This document shows positions 34,830 through 42,480 of a stretch of 64,000 bases of DNA, piece by piece. The notes below the pieces were generated by a model. That model was not told the DNA's origin, did not search any database, and saw only the letters and a program-made list of their open reading frames with translations. Source of the DNA: Halomonas stenophila (GTDB lineage: Bacteria > Pseudomonadota > Gammaproteobacteria > Pseudomonadales > Halomonadaceae); assembly GCF_014192275.1 (NCBI RefSeq), contig NZ_JACHXR010000005.1:266210-330209 (forward strand), read 5' to 3'. Made by a program: the position numbers and the translations under genes. Numbering within the stretch: the first letter of the stretch is position 1; every line of letters begins with the position of its first letter.

Positions 34830-35708
34830 TCAGTCGAAGTCCCGGACCTGCTCGTGGGCGATCTCGATGTCCTCCAGGCGAACGCGGCCCGACTTGCCGG
34901 TCAGTCGCACCGCCTGGACGCTGAGGTAGTGGATGAGCCCCATGGGGCCGACATAGGTATGGAAGAGGAAGCTGCTCGAGATGTCGCAGCTGAGCGTCCA
35001 GGTGGCAACGGGTTTCTTGTCGCTGGACAGCGAGTCCGTCAGATAGAGCACGGGCACCCCTCGCTCATGGGCGGCGTGCATGACGCGCTCTAGCTCCGGG
35101 ACACGGCGACGCATGCCCACCGCGATCAGGAGATCGTCTTCTCCGAACTCCGTGACATGCTCGCCGAACGTTTCCCCGGGATGGGGGAGCAGGTGGACCT
35201 GCTGTCGGAACTGAATGAACTGCCAGCGCGCATAGGCGGCCATGAAATAGCTGTTTCGAAAGCCGACCAGCCAGATGCGGCGCGCCTCGACGATGCGGTG
35301 CAGGGCGGCCTCGATGTCCGCCTCATTCAGTTGCTCGAAGGTCCGCGTCAGAGCCGCGACATGATCGCTCAGGAACGACTGGCTTTCCGAGGGCAGCGGC
35401 GACGAGTCCTGCTGACGCTCATGCAGATAGATCGGTGAGCCCCATTGCTTGATATCGCGGACCAGGCGGCGAGCCTCCTCGAAGTTGGTAAAGCCTAACC
35501 GCTTGAAGAGCCGCGATGCGGCGGCCTTGGACACTCCCGCTAGCCTGGCCAGTTCGGTGGCGTTATAGGCCGATAGCTCGCCCGGGAAATCGAGGATCAG
35601 CTCGGCGAGCTTGCGTTCGCTGGAGGGTAGCTCGGAGAGGTGTTCCTGGATTCTGGCTTCCAGGGAACGGGGTCTTTCCGGGGTGGTCGGGGCCTTGCCG
35701 TTCATCAT
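34830..35708 (-). CDS. RpiR/MurR-family regulator (HTH plus SIS domain)
   Basis: 292 residues from the ATG at 35708. The N-terminal HTH_6 domain (about residues 15-90, LSAYNATELARLAGVSKAAASRLFKRLGF) is followed by a SIS sugar-isomerase-like domain (about 120-260, RIWLVGFRNSYFMAAYARWQF). SIS regulators usually sense phosphosugars, but some in this family control amino-acid or purine/ureide genes. It lies downstream of an NCS1 permease behind a hairpin; its target could be that permease or the DMT exporter. ATG at 35705 is also possible. Confidence 0.88.
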   Translation of the reverse strand: MMNGKAPTTPERPRSLEARIQEHLSELPSSERKLAELILDFPGELSAYNATELARLAGVSKAAASRLFKRLGFTNFEEARRLVRDIKQWGSPIYLHERQQDSSPLPSESQSFLSDHVAALTRTFEQLNEADIEAALHRIVEARRIWLVGFRNSYFMAAYARWQFIQFRQQVHLLPHPGETFGEHVTEFGEDDLLIAVGMRRRVPELERVMHAAHERGVPVLYLTDSLSSDKKPVATWTLSCDISSSFLFHTYVGPMGLIHYLSVQAVRLTGKSGRVRLEDIEIAHEQVRDFD

Positions 35709-35800
35709 CGGTCCTCTTGGCAGCGAGGCGTAGTGGTGCATCATGCGATTGTCGCGGGAGACGGCATCACGCCCGTCGTTTCCTCAACCTAACACAGAAG

Positions 35801-35834
35801 CGCCGGCCCTGAAATTTCAATTTCAGGGCCGGCG
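35801..35834 (-). terminator. hairpin after the first NCS1 permease
   Basis: CGCCGGCCCTGAAA at 35801-35814 and TTTCAGGGCCGGCG at 35821-35834, perfect 14-base arms with loop TTTCAA. It stands 61 bases past the permease stop on the minus strand and upstream of the RpiR gene. Confidence 0.65.
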
Positions 35835-35894
35835 ACTAACGTGGCTGTCTGATTGGTTCGGATTCGCCGTGCACCTTGCGCGAACGGGCTGGCC

Positions 35895-37364
35895 TCATTC
35901 CGCTAAGCGAGCGCCTTTCGTCGCGGTGCCGTGACCGCGCATCAGCAGATAGTAGAAGAGCCCGCCCAGGGCGGCGCCGATCAGCCAGGCATAGCCGCCG
36001 AGCGCCTCGAGCGCCGGGACCCACACCGAGGAGATCGAGAACAGGGCGGCCAGGGCGAAGGCGCCGATGGCCCGCTTGTTCCAGCCCTTGAGGTAGTAGT
36101 AGGCCCCGTCGGGATCGGCGGTGAACATGTCCTGGATGTTCAGGCGCTGGCGCTTCACCAGGTAGTAGTCCACCACGATGATCCCGTAGAAGGGCGCCAC
36201 GATGGCTCCCAGGGCATTGACGAAGCCGGCGATGCCGATCTGGCTGATCACCGAGACCCACAGCGCCCCGACGAAGAAGGCCACCAGCGCGGTGATCAAC
36301 CCGCCGATACGGAAGCTGATCTTGCCCGGGAAGAGGTTGGCCAGGTCATAGGCCGGCGGGATGAAGTTGGCGACCAGGTTGATGCCCACGGTGGCGGCGA
36401 AGAAGGTGATCGCCGCGATGATCGTCAGCGGCAGGGAGTCGACCCGCTCGATGATGTCCGAGGGGTTGGTCAGGGTCTCGCCGAACAGCGCCAGGGTGCC
36501 GGCGGTGATGATCAGGGCGATGAAGGAGAAGAAGGCCACGTTGAGCGGCAGGCCCAGCAGGTTGCCGAGCTTCATTTCTCGCTCGCTCCTGACGAAGCGC
36601 GAGAAGTCGCCGAAGTTGATCACCACGGCGGCGAAGTAGGCGATCATGGTGCCGGTGATCGCCAGGAAGGCGGTCACGGAGCTGCCTTCATACTCGCTGC
36701 TGCCGCTGAAGATGGTGCTCACCGCGGGCAACAGCTCGCTGCCGGCCTGGAGCCAGACGATGATCATCAGGGCGATCATCACCACATAGACCATGGGGCC
36801 GGCCCAGTTGAGGAAGTGCTTGATCTTGTCGATGCCTTGCCAGAACAGCGCCATCTGGAAGCACCAGACGATCACGAAGGACACCCAGCCCACGGCGGAC
36901 ATGCCCAGCCAGGATCCGCCGGGGTCGCCGAAGAGCGCGGTGATCAGCAGCGCCACCGCCGTGGAGGCGAAGTAGGTCTGCACCCCGTACCAGAAGATGC
37001 CGATGATGGCACGCAGCATGGCCGGGAAGTTGGCCCCGCGCACCCCCATGCTGGAGCGGATCATCACCGGGAAGGGCACGCCGTACTTGACGCTCGGCTT
37101 GCCGGTCAGGTTGACCAGCACCATGACCACGAAGCCGGCGAGGATGATCGCCGCCATCACCGCCCAGCCGTTGAGGCCGTAGGAGATGAACAGCGAGGCC
37201 GCCAGGGTGTAGCCGAACAGGCTCTGGATGTCGTTCGACCAGACATTGAAGATCTCGAACCAGCCCCAGGAGCGGTTGGCTTTCTTGATCGGTGCCAGGT
37301 CGTCGTTGTAGAGGCTATGGTCGATGTGCCGGATTTCCAGCTCTTTGTCCGTCATGTCCGTCAT
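35895..37364 (-). CDS. NCS1-family nucleobase/allantoin-type permease
   Basis: 489 residues with 12 membrane segments. The NCS1 start (SLYNDDLAPIKKANRSWGWFEIFNVWSNDIQS) is characteristic of the PucI/Mhp1-like branch that transports allantoin, hydantoins or nucleobases. Conserved WYG in GIFWYGVQTYF and NFGDFSRF are present. It is next to the exported racemase-like gene, a second NCS1 permease and an allantoin-racemase-like gene, so a ureide or hydantoin is the favoured substrate. ATG at 37355 is an alternative start. Confidence 0.9.
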   Translation of the reverse strand: MTDMTDKELEIRHIDHSLYNDDLAPIKKANRSWGWFEIFNVWSNDIQSLFGYTLAASLFISYGLNGWAVMAAIILAGFVVMVLVNLTGKPSVKYGVPFPVMIRSSMGVRGANFPAMLRAIIGIFWYGVQTYFASTAVALLITALFGDPGGSWLGMSAVGWVSFVIVWCFQMALFWQGIDKIKHFLNWAGPMVYVVMIALMIIVWLQAGSELLPAVSTIFSGSSEYEGSSVTAFLAITGTMIAYFAAVVINFGDFSRFVRSEREMKLGNLLGLPLNVAFFSFIALIITAGTLALFGETLTNPSDIIERVDSLPLTIIAAITFFAATVGINLVANFIPPAYDLANLFPGKISFRIGGLITALVAFFVGALWVSVISQIGIAGFVNALGAIVAPFYGIIVVDYYLVKRQRLNIQDMFTADPDGAYYYLKGWNKRAIGAFALAALFSISSVWVPALEALGGYAWLIGAALGGLFYYLLMRGHGTATKGARLAE

Positions 37365-37515
37365 GAGAGAGGCCTTGCCTTCTTATTGTCGGGAAAGGCC
37401 CTCCCGGTGGGGAAGGCCGCGGAGTGGGTGATGCCATCACCCTCAGTGTAGGGGGAATGCGCCGGCGGGGCGTGCCGCGAGCCGACCTGCCCTGCCGGCA
37501 TCCGGTGGGCGTCGG

Positions 37516-38304
37516 TCACTCGCCCTGGATGGCTCCGACGGCCGCGCGGGCCGCGGCATTGACGGCGACGACCAGCGGGACCTCGAAGCGGGGCTGCAGC
37601 CGGAGGGCGGAGGCCGACAGCGGACCACCGCCCATGATCACGGCCTGGGCTCCGTCCTCGTCGATGGAGGCCTGCACCGCTTCGGCCAGGGCTGCATCGA
37701 GAGCCTCGGGCGATTGCACCAGCTCGGTGGGGTCGCCGGGGGTGACCCTGACGCCACGGTAGAGGTGCTCGTAGCCGAGGGACGCGGCCTTCTGGCGGAA
37801 CGACTCGATGAGCGCCTCGTCAGGCGTCACGGTGACGATGCCGAATTCGCGATCACCACGCGCCGCCTCATGAAACACTTCCTCGCCGATACCGAAGACG
37901 GGGAGGTCGACTTCGGCCCTGAGTTCCTCGAGACCGGGGTCGCTGAAGGCCGAGACGATGATGGCGGCTACCCGCTCATCGCGGGCGGCCTCGATGCCGA
38001 TGGCGACGACGCCTGGCGTGGCGTCCACCATGTCCTGGGGCGTGGTCAGCAGGGCCGGGGCGCCGGTGTTGCTGCGCTCGATCACGGTCGCCACGCCCTC
38101 CGTCTCGAGCCGGGCGAGGTCGGCCATCGAGCGGGTGGCATCGGCATTCGAGTTGGGGTTGATCAGCACGATGGCTCGGTCGGCCTCGGTGTCATCCGCG
38201 GCGCTCACCTGCTGGGCCGGTGCGACGGCGGCGCCGAGGCAGGCGCCCAGCAGGCCATAGGTGGCCAGCTTGCGGCCTGCGGTGGAGAAGGGGAGCTTGA
38301 GCAT
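37516..38304 (-). CDS. exported Asp/Glu (hydantoin) racemase-family protein without the catalytic cysteines
   Basis: 262 residues from the ATG at 38304. A signal peptide (KLATYGLLGACLGAAVAP, predicted cut near VSA|ADD) precedes an Asp/Glu/hydantoin racemase domain that starts IVLINPNSNADATRSM. In active racemases two cysteines sit in ...ACFGDPG and ...GCGGM. Here the equivalents are VSAFSDPG and MGGGPLS, so both are missing. The fold is otherwise kept (FGIGEEVFHEA, FGIVTVTPDEALIESF). A periplasmic location is unusual for this family. It may bind a ureide or hydantoin rather than racemise it. It lies between two NCS1 permease genes. Confidence 0.82.
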   Translation of the reverse strand: MLKLPFSTAGRKLATYGLLGACLGAAVAPAQQVSAADDTEADRAIVLINPNSNADATRSMADLARLETEGVATVIERSNTGAPALLTTPQDMVDATPGVVAIGIEAARDERVAAIIVSAFSDPGLEELRAEVDLPVFGIGEEVFHEAARGDREFGIVTVTPDEALIESFRQKAASLGYEHLYRGVRVTPGDPTELVQSPEALDAALAEAVQASIDEDGAQAVIMGGGPLSASALRLQPRFEVPLVVAVNAAARAAVGAIQGE

Positions 38305-38420
38305 GTTGGGAGGACTCCGTTCGTTGTCATTCTTGTCGGGAGAAACCACCGACGGGAAGCGAGCTGCCCGTCGGTGGGGAAGTCCCGAGACGGCGCCCCG
38401 GCTATCCGGGCGCCTCTCGA

Positions 38421-39815
38421 TCAGCTGCGGAAGCGCTGGCAGGGGGCCCAATGCTTCATCAGCAGGTAGTAGGTGAGGCCGGCCGGAATCAGGCTGGCGT
38501 ACCAGGAGACCGCCGAGAAGCTCAGGGCGGCGGCGATACCCACCGCGGTGGCGATCAGGGCCGCATAGTTGACGCCCTGGTAGGGGCCGTTCTCGTCATA
38601 CAGCTTGTCGAGGTCCAGGGTGCGGCGACGGATCAGGAAGTAGTCCACCACCAGGACGGCGAAGATCGGGCCGAGGAAGGCCGAGTAGGTCTGCACGAAG
38701 AGCTGCAGGCCGGCGGCGGAGTCGGGCTGCACCAGCTTCCAGGGGAAGGTGGCGAAGGCCAGCAGGCCGACAAGCACGGTGGCCACCGGGAACTTCATCT
38801 TGAACACCTCCATCAGCACATAGGTCGGCGGCACCACGTTGTTGAGCACGTTGGTGGTGACCTGGGCGAAGGCGATGAACAGCAGGGTGGCCATCAGCAG
38901 CGGGGTGTTGTCCACGGCGTTGGTGAACACCTGGATGGGGTCGGCGGTGCCGGTGGCCTCGGAGACCATGAAGCCGATCAGGCCCATGAACAGGGTGCAG
39001 GGGAGGATGGACATGGCGTAGATGGTGGTGAGCAGCCCCGTGCCGGTGCCCTTCTTGTGCTCGCGGGCATAGTCGCTGACGTTGAGCATCATGGTGCTGT
39101 AGATGCCCAGGAACAGCATGGTGGCGCCCCAGAAGGGCATGCCCCAGGAGCCTTCCATGGTCAGCAGGCTGGCGGAGAGCTCGTCGCCGTAGAGCTGCAC
39201 CGTGGAATAGAACATGTAGACCAGCGAGGCGAGGATGAAGGCGCTGCCGATGTTCTCCAGCCACTTGATGCCCTGGAAGCCCATCACCGACAGGCCGATC
39301 TGCAGGAACTGGAAGGTGATGAAGAAGAAGATCAGGTTGTCGAAGCCGAACAGGGTCGCCGAGACCATGTTCAGGGCGCCGGCACCGATCCAGCTCTGGA
39401 AGCCGTACCAGACGATGGCGGGCACGGCGCGCACCAGCCCCGGCAGGCGGGTGCCGGCGAAGCCGAAGGCGCTGCGTGCCTGGACCATGAAGGGGATGCC
39501 GTACTTGTAGCCGGCGGCGCCGTTCAGGGCCAGGGCGATGCCGATCACGAAGCAGCCGATGGCGATGGCCAGGGTGGCCTGGACCAGGTTGAGGGTGCCG
39601 ACCACGCTGGAGCCCATGGCGAAGGTGCCGATGGAGACGCAGCCGCCGAACCAGGCCAGGAAGTAGGAGGCCCGCCCCATGATGCGGGTCTGCTGGGGCG
39701 CGAGGGATTCCTGGCCGGGGGCCTTGTGGCCCGAGCTGGCCTCCGGGGGTGCGGTGCCGGCCGGGATGGCCGGGGTGGCCGTGGTGGCCGGAGTGTGGCG
39801 AGTGGAATTGCTCAT
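38421..39815 (-). CDS. NCS1-family permease (CodB/allantoin type)
   Basis: 464 residues with 12 membrane segments. A Thr/Pro/Ala-rich N-terminal tail of about 45 residues precedes the core (FLAWFGGCVSIGTFAMGSSVVG), which resembles the CodB branch of NCS1. IVWYGFQSWIGAGALN is the conserved substrate-site helix. GAGGA lies seven bases before the ATG. It belongs to a different subgroup from the other NCS1 gene, so the two probably carry different ureides or nucleobases. It is transcribed together with, or just after, the allantoin-racemase-like gene. Confidence 0.9.
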   Translation of the reverse strand: MSNSTRHTPATTATPAIPAGTAPPEASSGHKAPGQESLAPQQTRIMGRASYFLAWFGGCVSIGTFAMGSSVVGTLNLVQATLAIAIGCFVIGIALALNGAAGYKYGIPFMVQARSAFGFAGTRLPGLVRAVPAIVWYGFQSWIGAGALNMVSATLFGFDNLIFFFITFQFLQIGLSVMGFQGIKWLENIGSAFILASLVYMFYSTVQLYGDELSASLLTMEGSWGMPFWGATMLFLGIYSTMMLNVSDYAREHKKGTGTGLLTTIYAMSILPCTLFMGLIGFMVSEATGTADPIQVFTNAVDNTPLLMATLLFIAFAQVTTNVLNNVVPPTYVLMEVFKMKFPVATVLVGLLAFATFPWKLVQPDSAAGLQLFVQTYSAFLGPIFAVLVVDYFLIRRRTLDLDKLYDENGPYQGVNYAALIATAVGIAAALSFSAVSWYASLIPAGLTYYLLMKHWAPCQRFRS

Positions 39816-39931
39816 CTCGGTGTCCTCGCAAGTGTCTGCTTGACTTGTGGTTGTTGTCCGGCCTGGTCAGGGCGCGGGTGCTCTTGCGGTATCGCGCGTG
39901 GCGATGGGTCAGTACGGGTCGGCCATTGCCA

Positions 39932-40678
39932 TCATGCGCCAGGCGTCAGGCCCGACAGGTGCTCGAAGCGGCCGGTAAAGGGCTTGGGCCGAGGGAAGGC
40001 CAGATCGCCATGCTTGCTGGTGCCGAGGCCCAGGCCGACCAGCGATTCGGCCAGCTTGACCGCGGCGGTGACGCCCTCGACCACCGGCAGGCCCACCGCC
40101 TCGCCGATCTCGTCGGTGAGGTCGGCCATGCCGCCACAGCCCAGCACGATGGCACCGATGCCGTCCTCGTCCCGGGCCCGGCGGCCTTCGGCGATGATCC
40201 GGGAGAGGGCGGCGTCGCCGTCGTCCTCGAGGTCGAGCACCGGGATCTCCGCGGCTCGCACCCGGCGGCAGTGATGGCGGAAGCCGTACTGCTCGAGCAG
40301 GTGCTCGGCGATGATGCCGGTGCGCCCCAGGGTGGTCACCACCGAGAAACGGGTGCTGATCAGGGCGGCCATATGGAAGGCGGCCTCGGCGATGCCGATG
40401 ACCGGGGCCCGGGTCAGTTCCCGTGCCGCCAGCAGGCCGGGGTCGCCGAAGCAGGCGATCACATAGGCATCGGCCCCGTCGCGCTCGCCGGCCATCACCT
40501 CCTCGAGTACGCCCACGGCGCTGATGGCCTCGTCGAAATGGCTCTCGATGGAAACCGGGCCATGGGCCGGTTGGGTGGCGCTGATCACCGTCCCGGGGGC
40601 GGCGATCCCCTGGGCGGCGGCACCGATGGTCTCGGTCATGCCGCGGGTGGTGTTGGGATTGATGACGCGTATGTGCAT
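39932..40678 (-). CDS. Asp/Glu/hydantoin racemase family, probable allantoin racemase (HpxA-like)
   Basis: 248 residues from MHIRVINPNTTRGM at 40678, with GGAG six bases upstream; the longer frame to 40756 reads through the operator pair and is rejected. Both catalytic cysteines are present, Cys76 in ACFGDPG and Cys181 in LGCGGM, as in hydantoin racemase and HpxA. UraD makes S-allantoin, and a racemase lets an R- or S-specific allantoinase use all of it. Placement beside two NCS1 permeases and across from puuE supports this role. Hydantoin racemase is the alternative. Confidence 0.82.
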   Translation of the reverse strand: MHIRVINPNTTRGMTETIGAAAQGIAAPGTVISATQPAHGPVSIESHFDEAISAVGVLEEVMAGERDGADAYVIACFGDPGLLAARELTRAPVIGIAEAAFHMAALISTRFSVVTTLGRTGIIAEHLLEQYGFRHHCRRVRAAEIPVLDLEDDGDAALSRIIAEGRRARDEDGIGAIVLGCGGMADLTDEIGEAVGLPVVEGVTAAVKLAESLVGLGLGTSKHGDLAFPRPKPFTGRFEHLSGLTPGA

Positions 40679-40703
40679 GGAAAGCTCCGTCGGGGGGTTA
40701 TTC

Positions 40704-40735
40704 TTGTGAACAAAGATTTTTGTCTTTGTACACAA
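40704..40735. promoter_or_regulatory. TTGTNNACAA box pair before the allantoin-racemase gene
   Basis: TTGTGAACAA at 40704-40713 and TTGTACACAA at 40726-40735, both perfect palindromes with starts 22 bases apart, 26-57 bases before the start codon. Same pair, spacing and orientation as at 29617-29648. Confidence 0.6.
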
Positions 40736-40852
40736 AGTAGGCGCGACTCCCGCCAAAAATCAAGGTCTCGCCCCATCGCGTGCTGGCGCATGGTTCCTCA
40801 TGAAATCAATGGGTTGCGTAATGGCTAAGAATAAATAGTGAAAAATCTATAT

Positions 40853-41055
40853 TGTATACATTAATTGATGACTATTTTTGCGATGATAAAGCAGATTAAT
40901 GGCTAAAAACATGTATACACTTTTGAAGGGCCCGACTGCTTCGGCCCGTGACGGCAGAGGTCGCCTTGGGAGCGGCCGCCATCGGGCCAGGAGACAGCGG
41001 CGGTCGGGACCGGATAACAAAACGGCTGGCGGGAGGGATTGATTTTTTGTATACA
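40853..41055. promoter_or_regulatory. three TGTATACA operators in the racemase/puuE intergenic region
   Basis: TGTATACA at 40853-40860, 40912-40919 and 41048-41055, in an AT-rich 740-base divergent region. The third is followed 28 bases later by a ribosome site for the racemase remnant. With the box at 41342 this is the densest cluster of the motif in the window. Confidence 0.65.
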
Positions 41056-41094
41056 AAGTACGAGGCTGAAGACAGTCACCGCAAAGGAGGGCGC

Positions 41095-41311
41095 CTGCGC
41101 CTGCTGATGCTCAACGGCAATACCAGCCAGGCCAGGACCGACTGGATCGCCGGACGAGCCCGGGCCTTCTGTGGCGACCAGGTCGAGGTGCAGGCCGAGA
41201 CCGCCGCGCGGTGCCTCTACCGCCTCGCGGCGAGATCGCACCCTGGCAGCCGCCGGCCTGCCTCAGAGCCTGGCGCCGATGCGCCTGGCGGAGGGCGGAA
41301 TGCCCCCTTGA
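41095..41311 (+). pseudogene. truncated, frameshifted Asp/Glu racemase remnant
   Basis: A strong AAAGGAGG at 41083-41090 is followed by a frame reading LRLLMLNGNTSQARTDWIAG, the N-terminus of a hydantoin/Asp racemase, but the expected first ATG is CTG. After about 37 codons (near 41205) the match moves to another frame (SRRDRTLAAAGL, typical of the YIxSRRDxALAA region) and stops at 41311. The remaining two thirds of a racemase are absent. It has its own TGTATACA box upstream, so an intact gene once stood here under the same control as puuE. Confidence 0.55.
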
Positions 41312-41341
41312 ACATGGAGTGGGTACACTCTATTCTATTTC

Positions 41342-41349
41342 TGTATACA
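41342..41349. promoter_or_regulatory. TGTATACA operator upstream of puuE
   Basis: CTGTATACAG, a perfect 10-base palindrome 68 bases before the puuE start. The same 10-mer occurs at the gcl promoter (57913-57922). Confidence 0.65.
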
Positions 41350-41416
41350 GTTGATGTCGCTCACCCTCGCGCCCCGGCGCCGTCGAGCGCTCACAGAACA
41401 AGAAGGACGCATCGCC

Positions 41417-42355
41417 ATGACCTCACCGACCCGCAACGATTACCCCCGCGACCTGATCGGCTATGGCCGCACGCCCCCCCAGGCCAACTGGCCCGGCAAG
41501 GCGAGGATCGCCGTGCAGTTCGTGCTCAACTACGAGGAGGGCGGCGAGAACTGCGTGCTCCATGGCGACAGTGGTTCCGAGCAGTTCCTGTCCGAGATCA
41601 TCGGTGCCGAGGCCTATCCCGATCGCCACCTGAGCATGGAGTCCATCTACGAGTATGGCTCCCGGGCGGGGGTGTGGCGGATCCTGCGCGAGTTCGAGCG
41701 TCGCGGCCTGCCGCTGACCGTGTTCGGCGTGGCCATGGCCCTGGAGCGTCACCCCGAGGTCGCCCAGGCCTTCAAGGAGCTCGGCCACGAGATCGCCTGC
41801 CACGGCTATCGCTGGATCCACTACCAGCAGGTGCCCGAGCACATCGAGCGCGAGCACATGCAGCGGGCCATCGAGATCTTCGAGTCGCTCTATGGCGAGA
41901 AGCCGCTGGGCTGGTATACGGGGCGCGACAGCCCCAATACCCGTCGCCTGGTGCTTGACGAGGGCAGCTTCCTCTACGACAGCGACTACTACGGCGACGA
42001 CCTGCCGTTCTGGACCCGCGAGACCGACAGCCAGGGCCAGACACGGTCGCACCTGGTGGTGCCCTACACCCTGGATACCAATGACATGCGCTTCGCCGCG
42101 CCCCAGGGCTTCAACACCGCGGATCACTTCTTCACCTACCTGCGCGATGCCTTCGACGTCCTCTACGCGGAAGGCGAGGACACGCCGAAGATGCTCTCGG
42201 TGGGCATGCACTGCCGGCTGCTCGGTCGCCCCGGGCGCTTCCGCGCGCTGCAGCGCTTCCTCGACCATATCGAGGCTCACGATCGCGTCTGGGTGACCCG
42301 GCGCGTGGACATCGCCCGCCACTGGGCCGAGCACCATCCGGCTCCCCGGGGCTGA
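41417..42355 (+). CDS. puuE: cofactor-independent allantoinase (PuuE, polysaccharide-deacetylase fold)
   Basis: 312 residues. The N-terminus YPRDLIGYGRTPPQANWPG and FVLNYEEGGE are diagnostic of PuuE-type allantoinases, and HGYRWIHYQQV is the central NodB-like motif. It hydrolyses allantoin to allantoate. The ATG at 41417 has AAGGA upstream; the longer frame to 41351 begins inside the operator region. It stands opposite the racemase gene across a 740-base region with four TGTATACA boxes, and is single-gene, ending at a strong hairpin. Confidence 0.96.
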   Translation: MTSPTRNDYPRDLIGYGRTPPQANWPGKARIAVQFVLNYEEGGENCVLHGDSGSEQFLSEIIGAEAYPDRHLSMESIYEYGSRAGVWRILREFERRGLPLTVFGVAMALERHPEVAQAFKELGHEIACHGYRWIHYQQVPEHIEREHMQRAIEIFESLYGEKPLGWYTGRDSPNTRRLVLDEGSFLYDSDYYGDDLPFWTRETDSQGQTRSHLVVPYTLDTNDMRFAAPQGFNTADHFFTYLRDAFDVLYAEGEDTPKMLSVGMHCRLLGRPGRFRALQRFLDHIEAHDRVWVTRRVDIARHWAEHHPAPRG

Positions 42356-42398
42356 GGCAAAGACAGATGTCGGCGCGGGCGCTCATCCCAACGGCAAG

Positions 42399-42445
42399 CG
42401 CCGTGCCGGGTCTCCGAGGTGAACTTCGGAGCCCGACACGGCGCC
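42399..42445. terminator. bidirectional hairpin between puuE and the YfcC gene
   Basis: GCGCCGTG at 42399-42406 pairs with CACGGCGC at 42438-42445, and the inner CGGGTCTCCGA faces TTCGGAGCCCG. The genes converge here, so it can end both transcripts. No long T run. Confidence 0.65.
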
Positions 42446-42480
42446 TGGCAGGGTCTGCTAGCCCATGGGACCTGGCGGCG

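Noticed and set aside
38451..40274. 607-codon plus-strand frame opposite the NCS1 permease and racemase genes
   Set aside because: Antisense shadow of two real genes with repetitive Gly/His/Asp/Glu composition.
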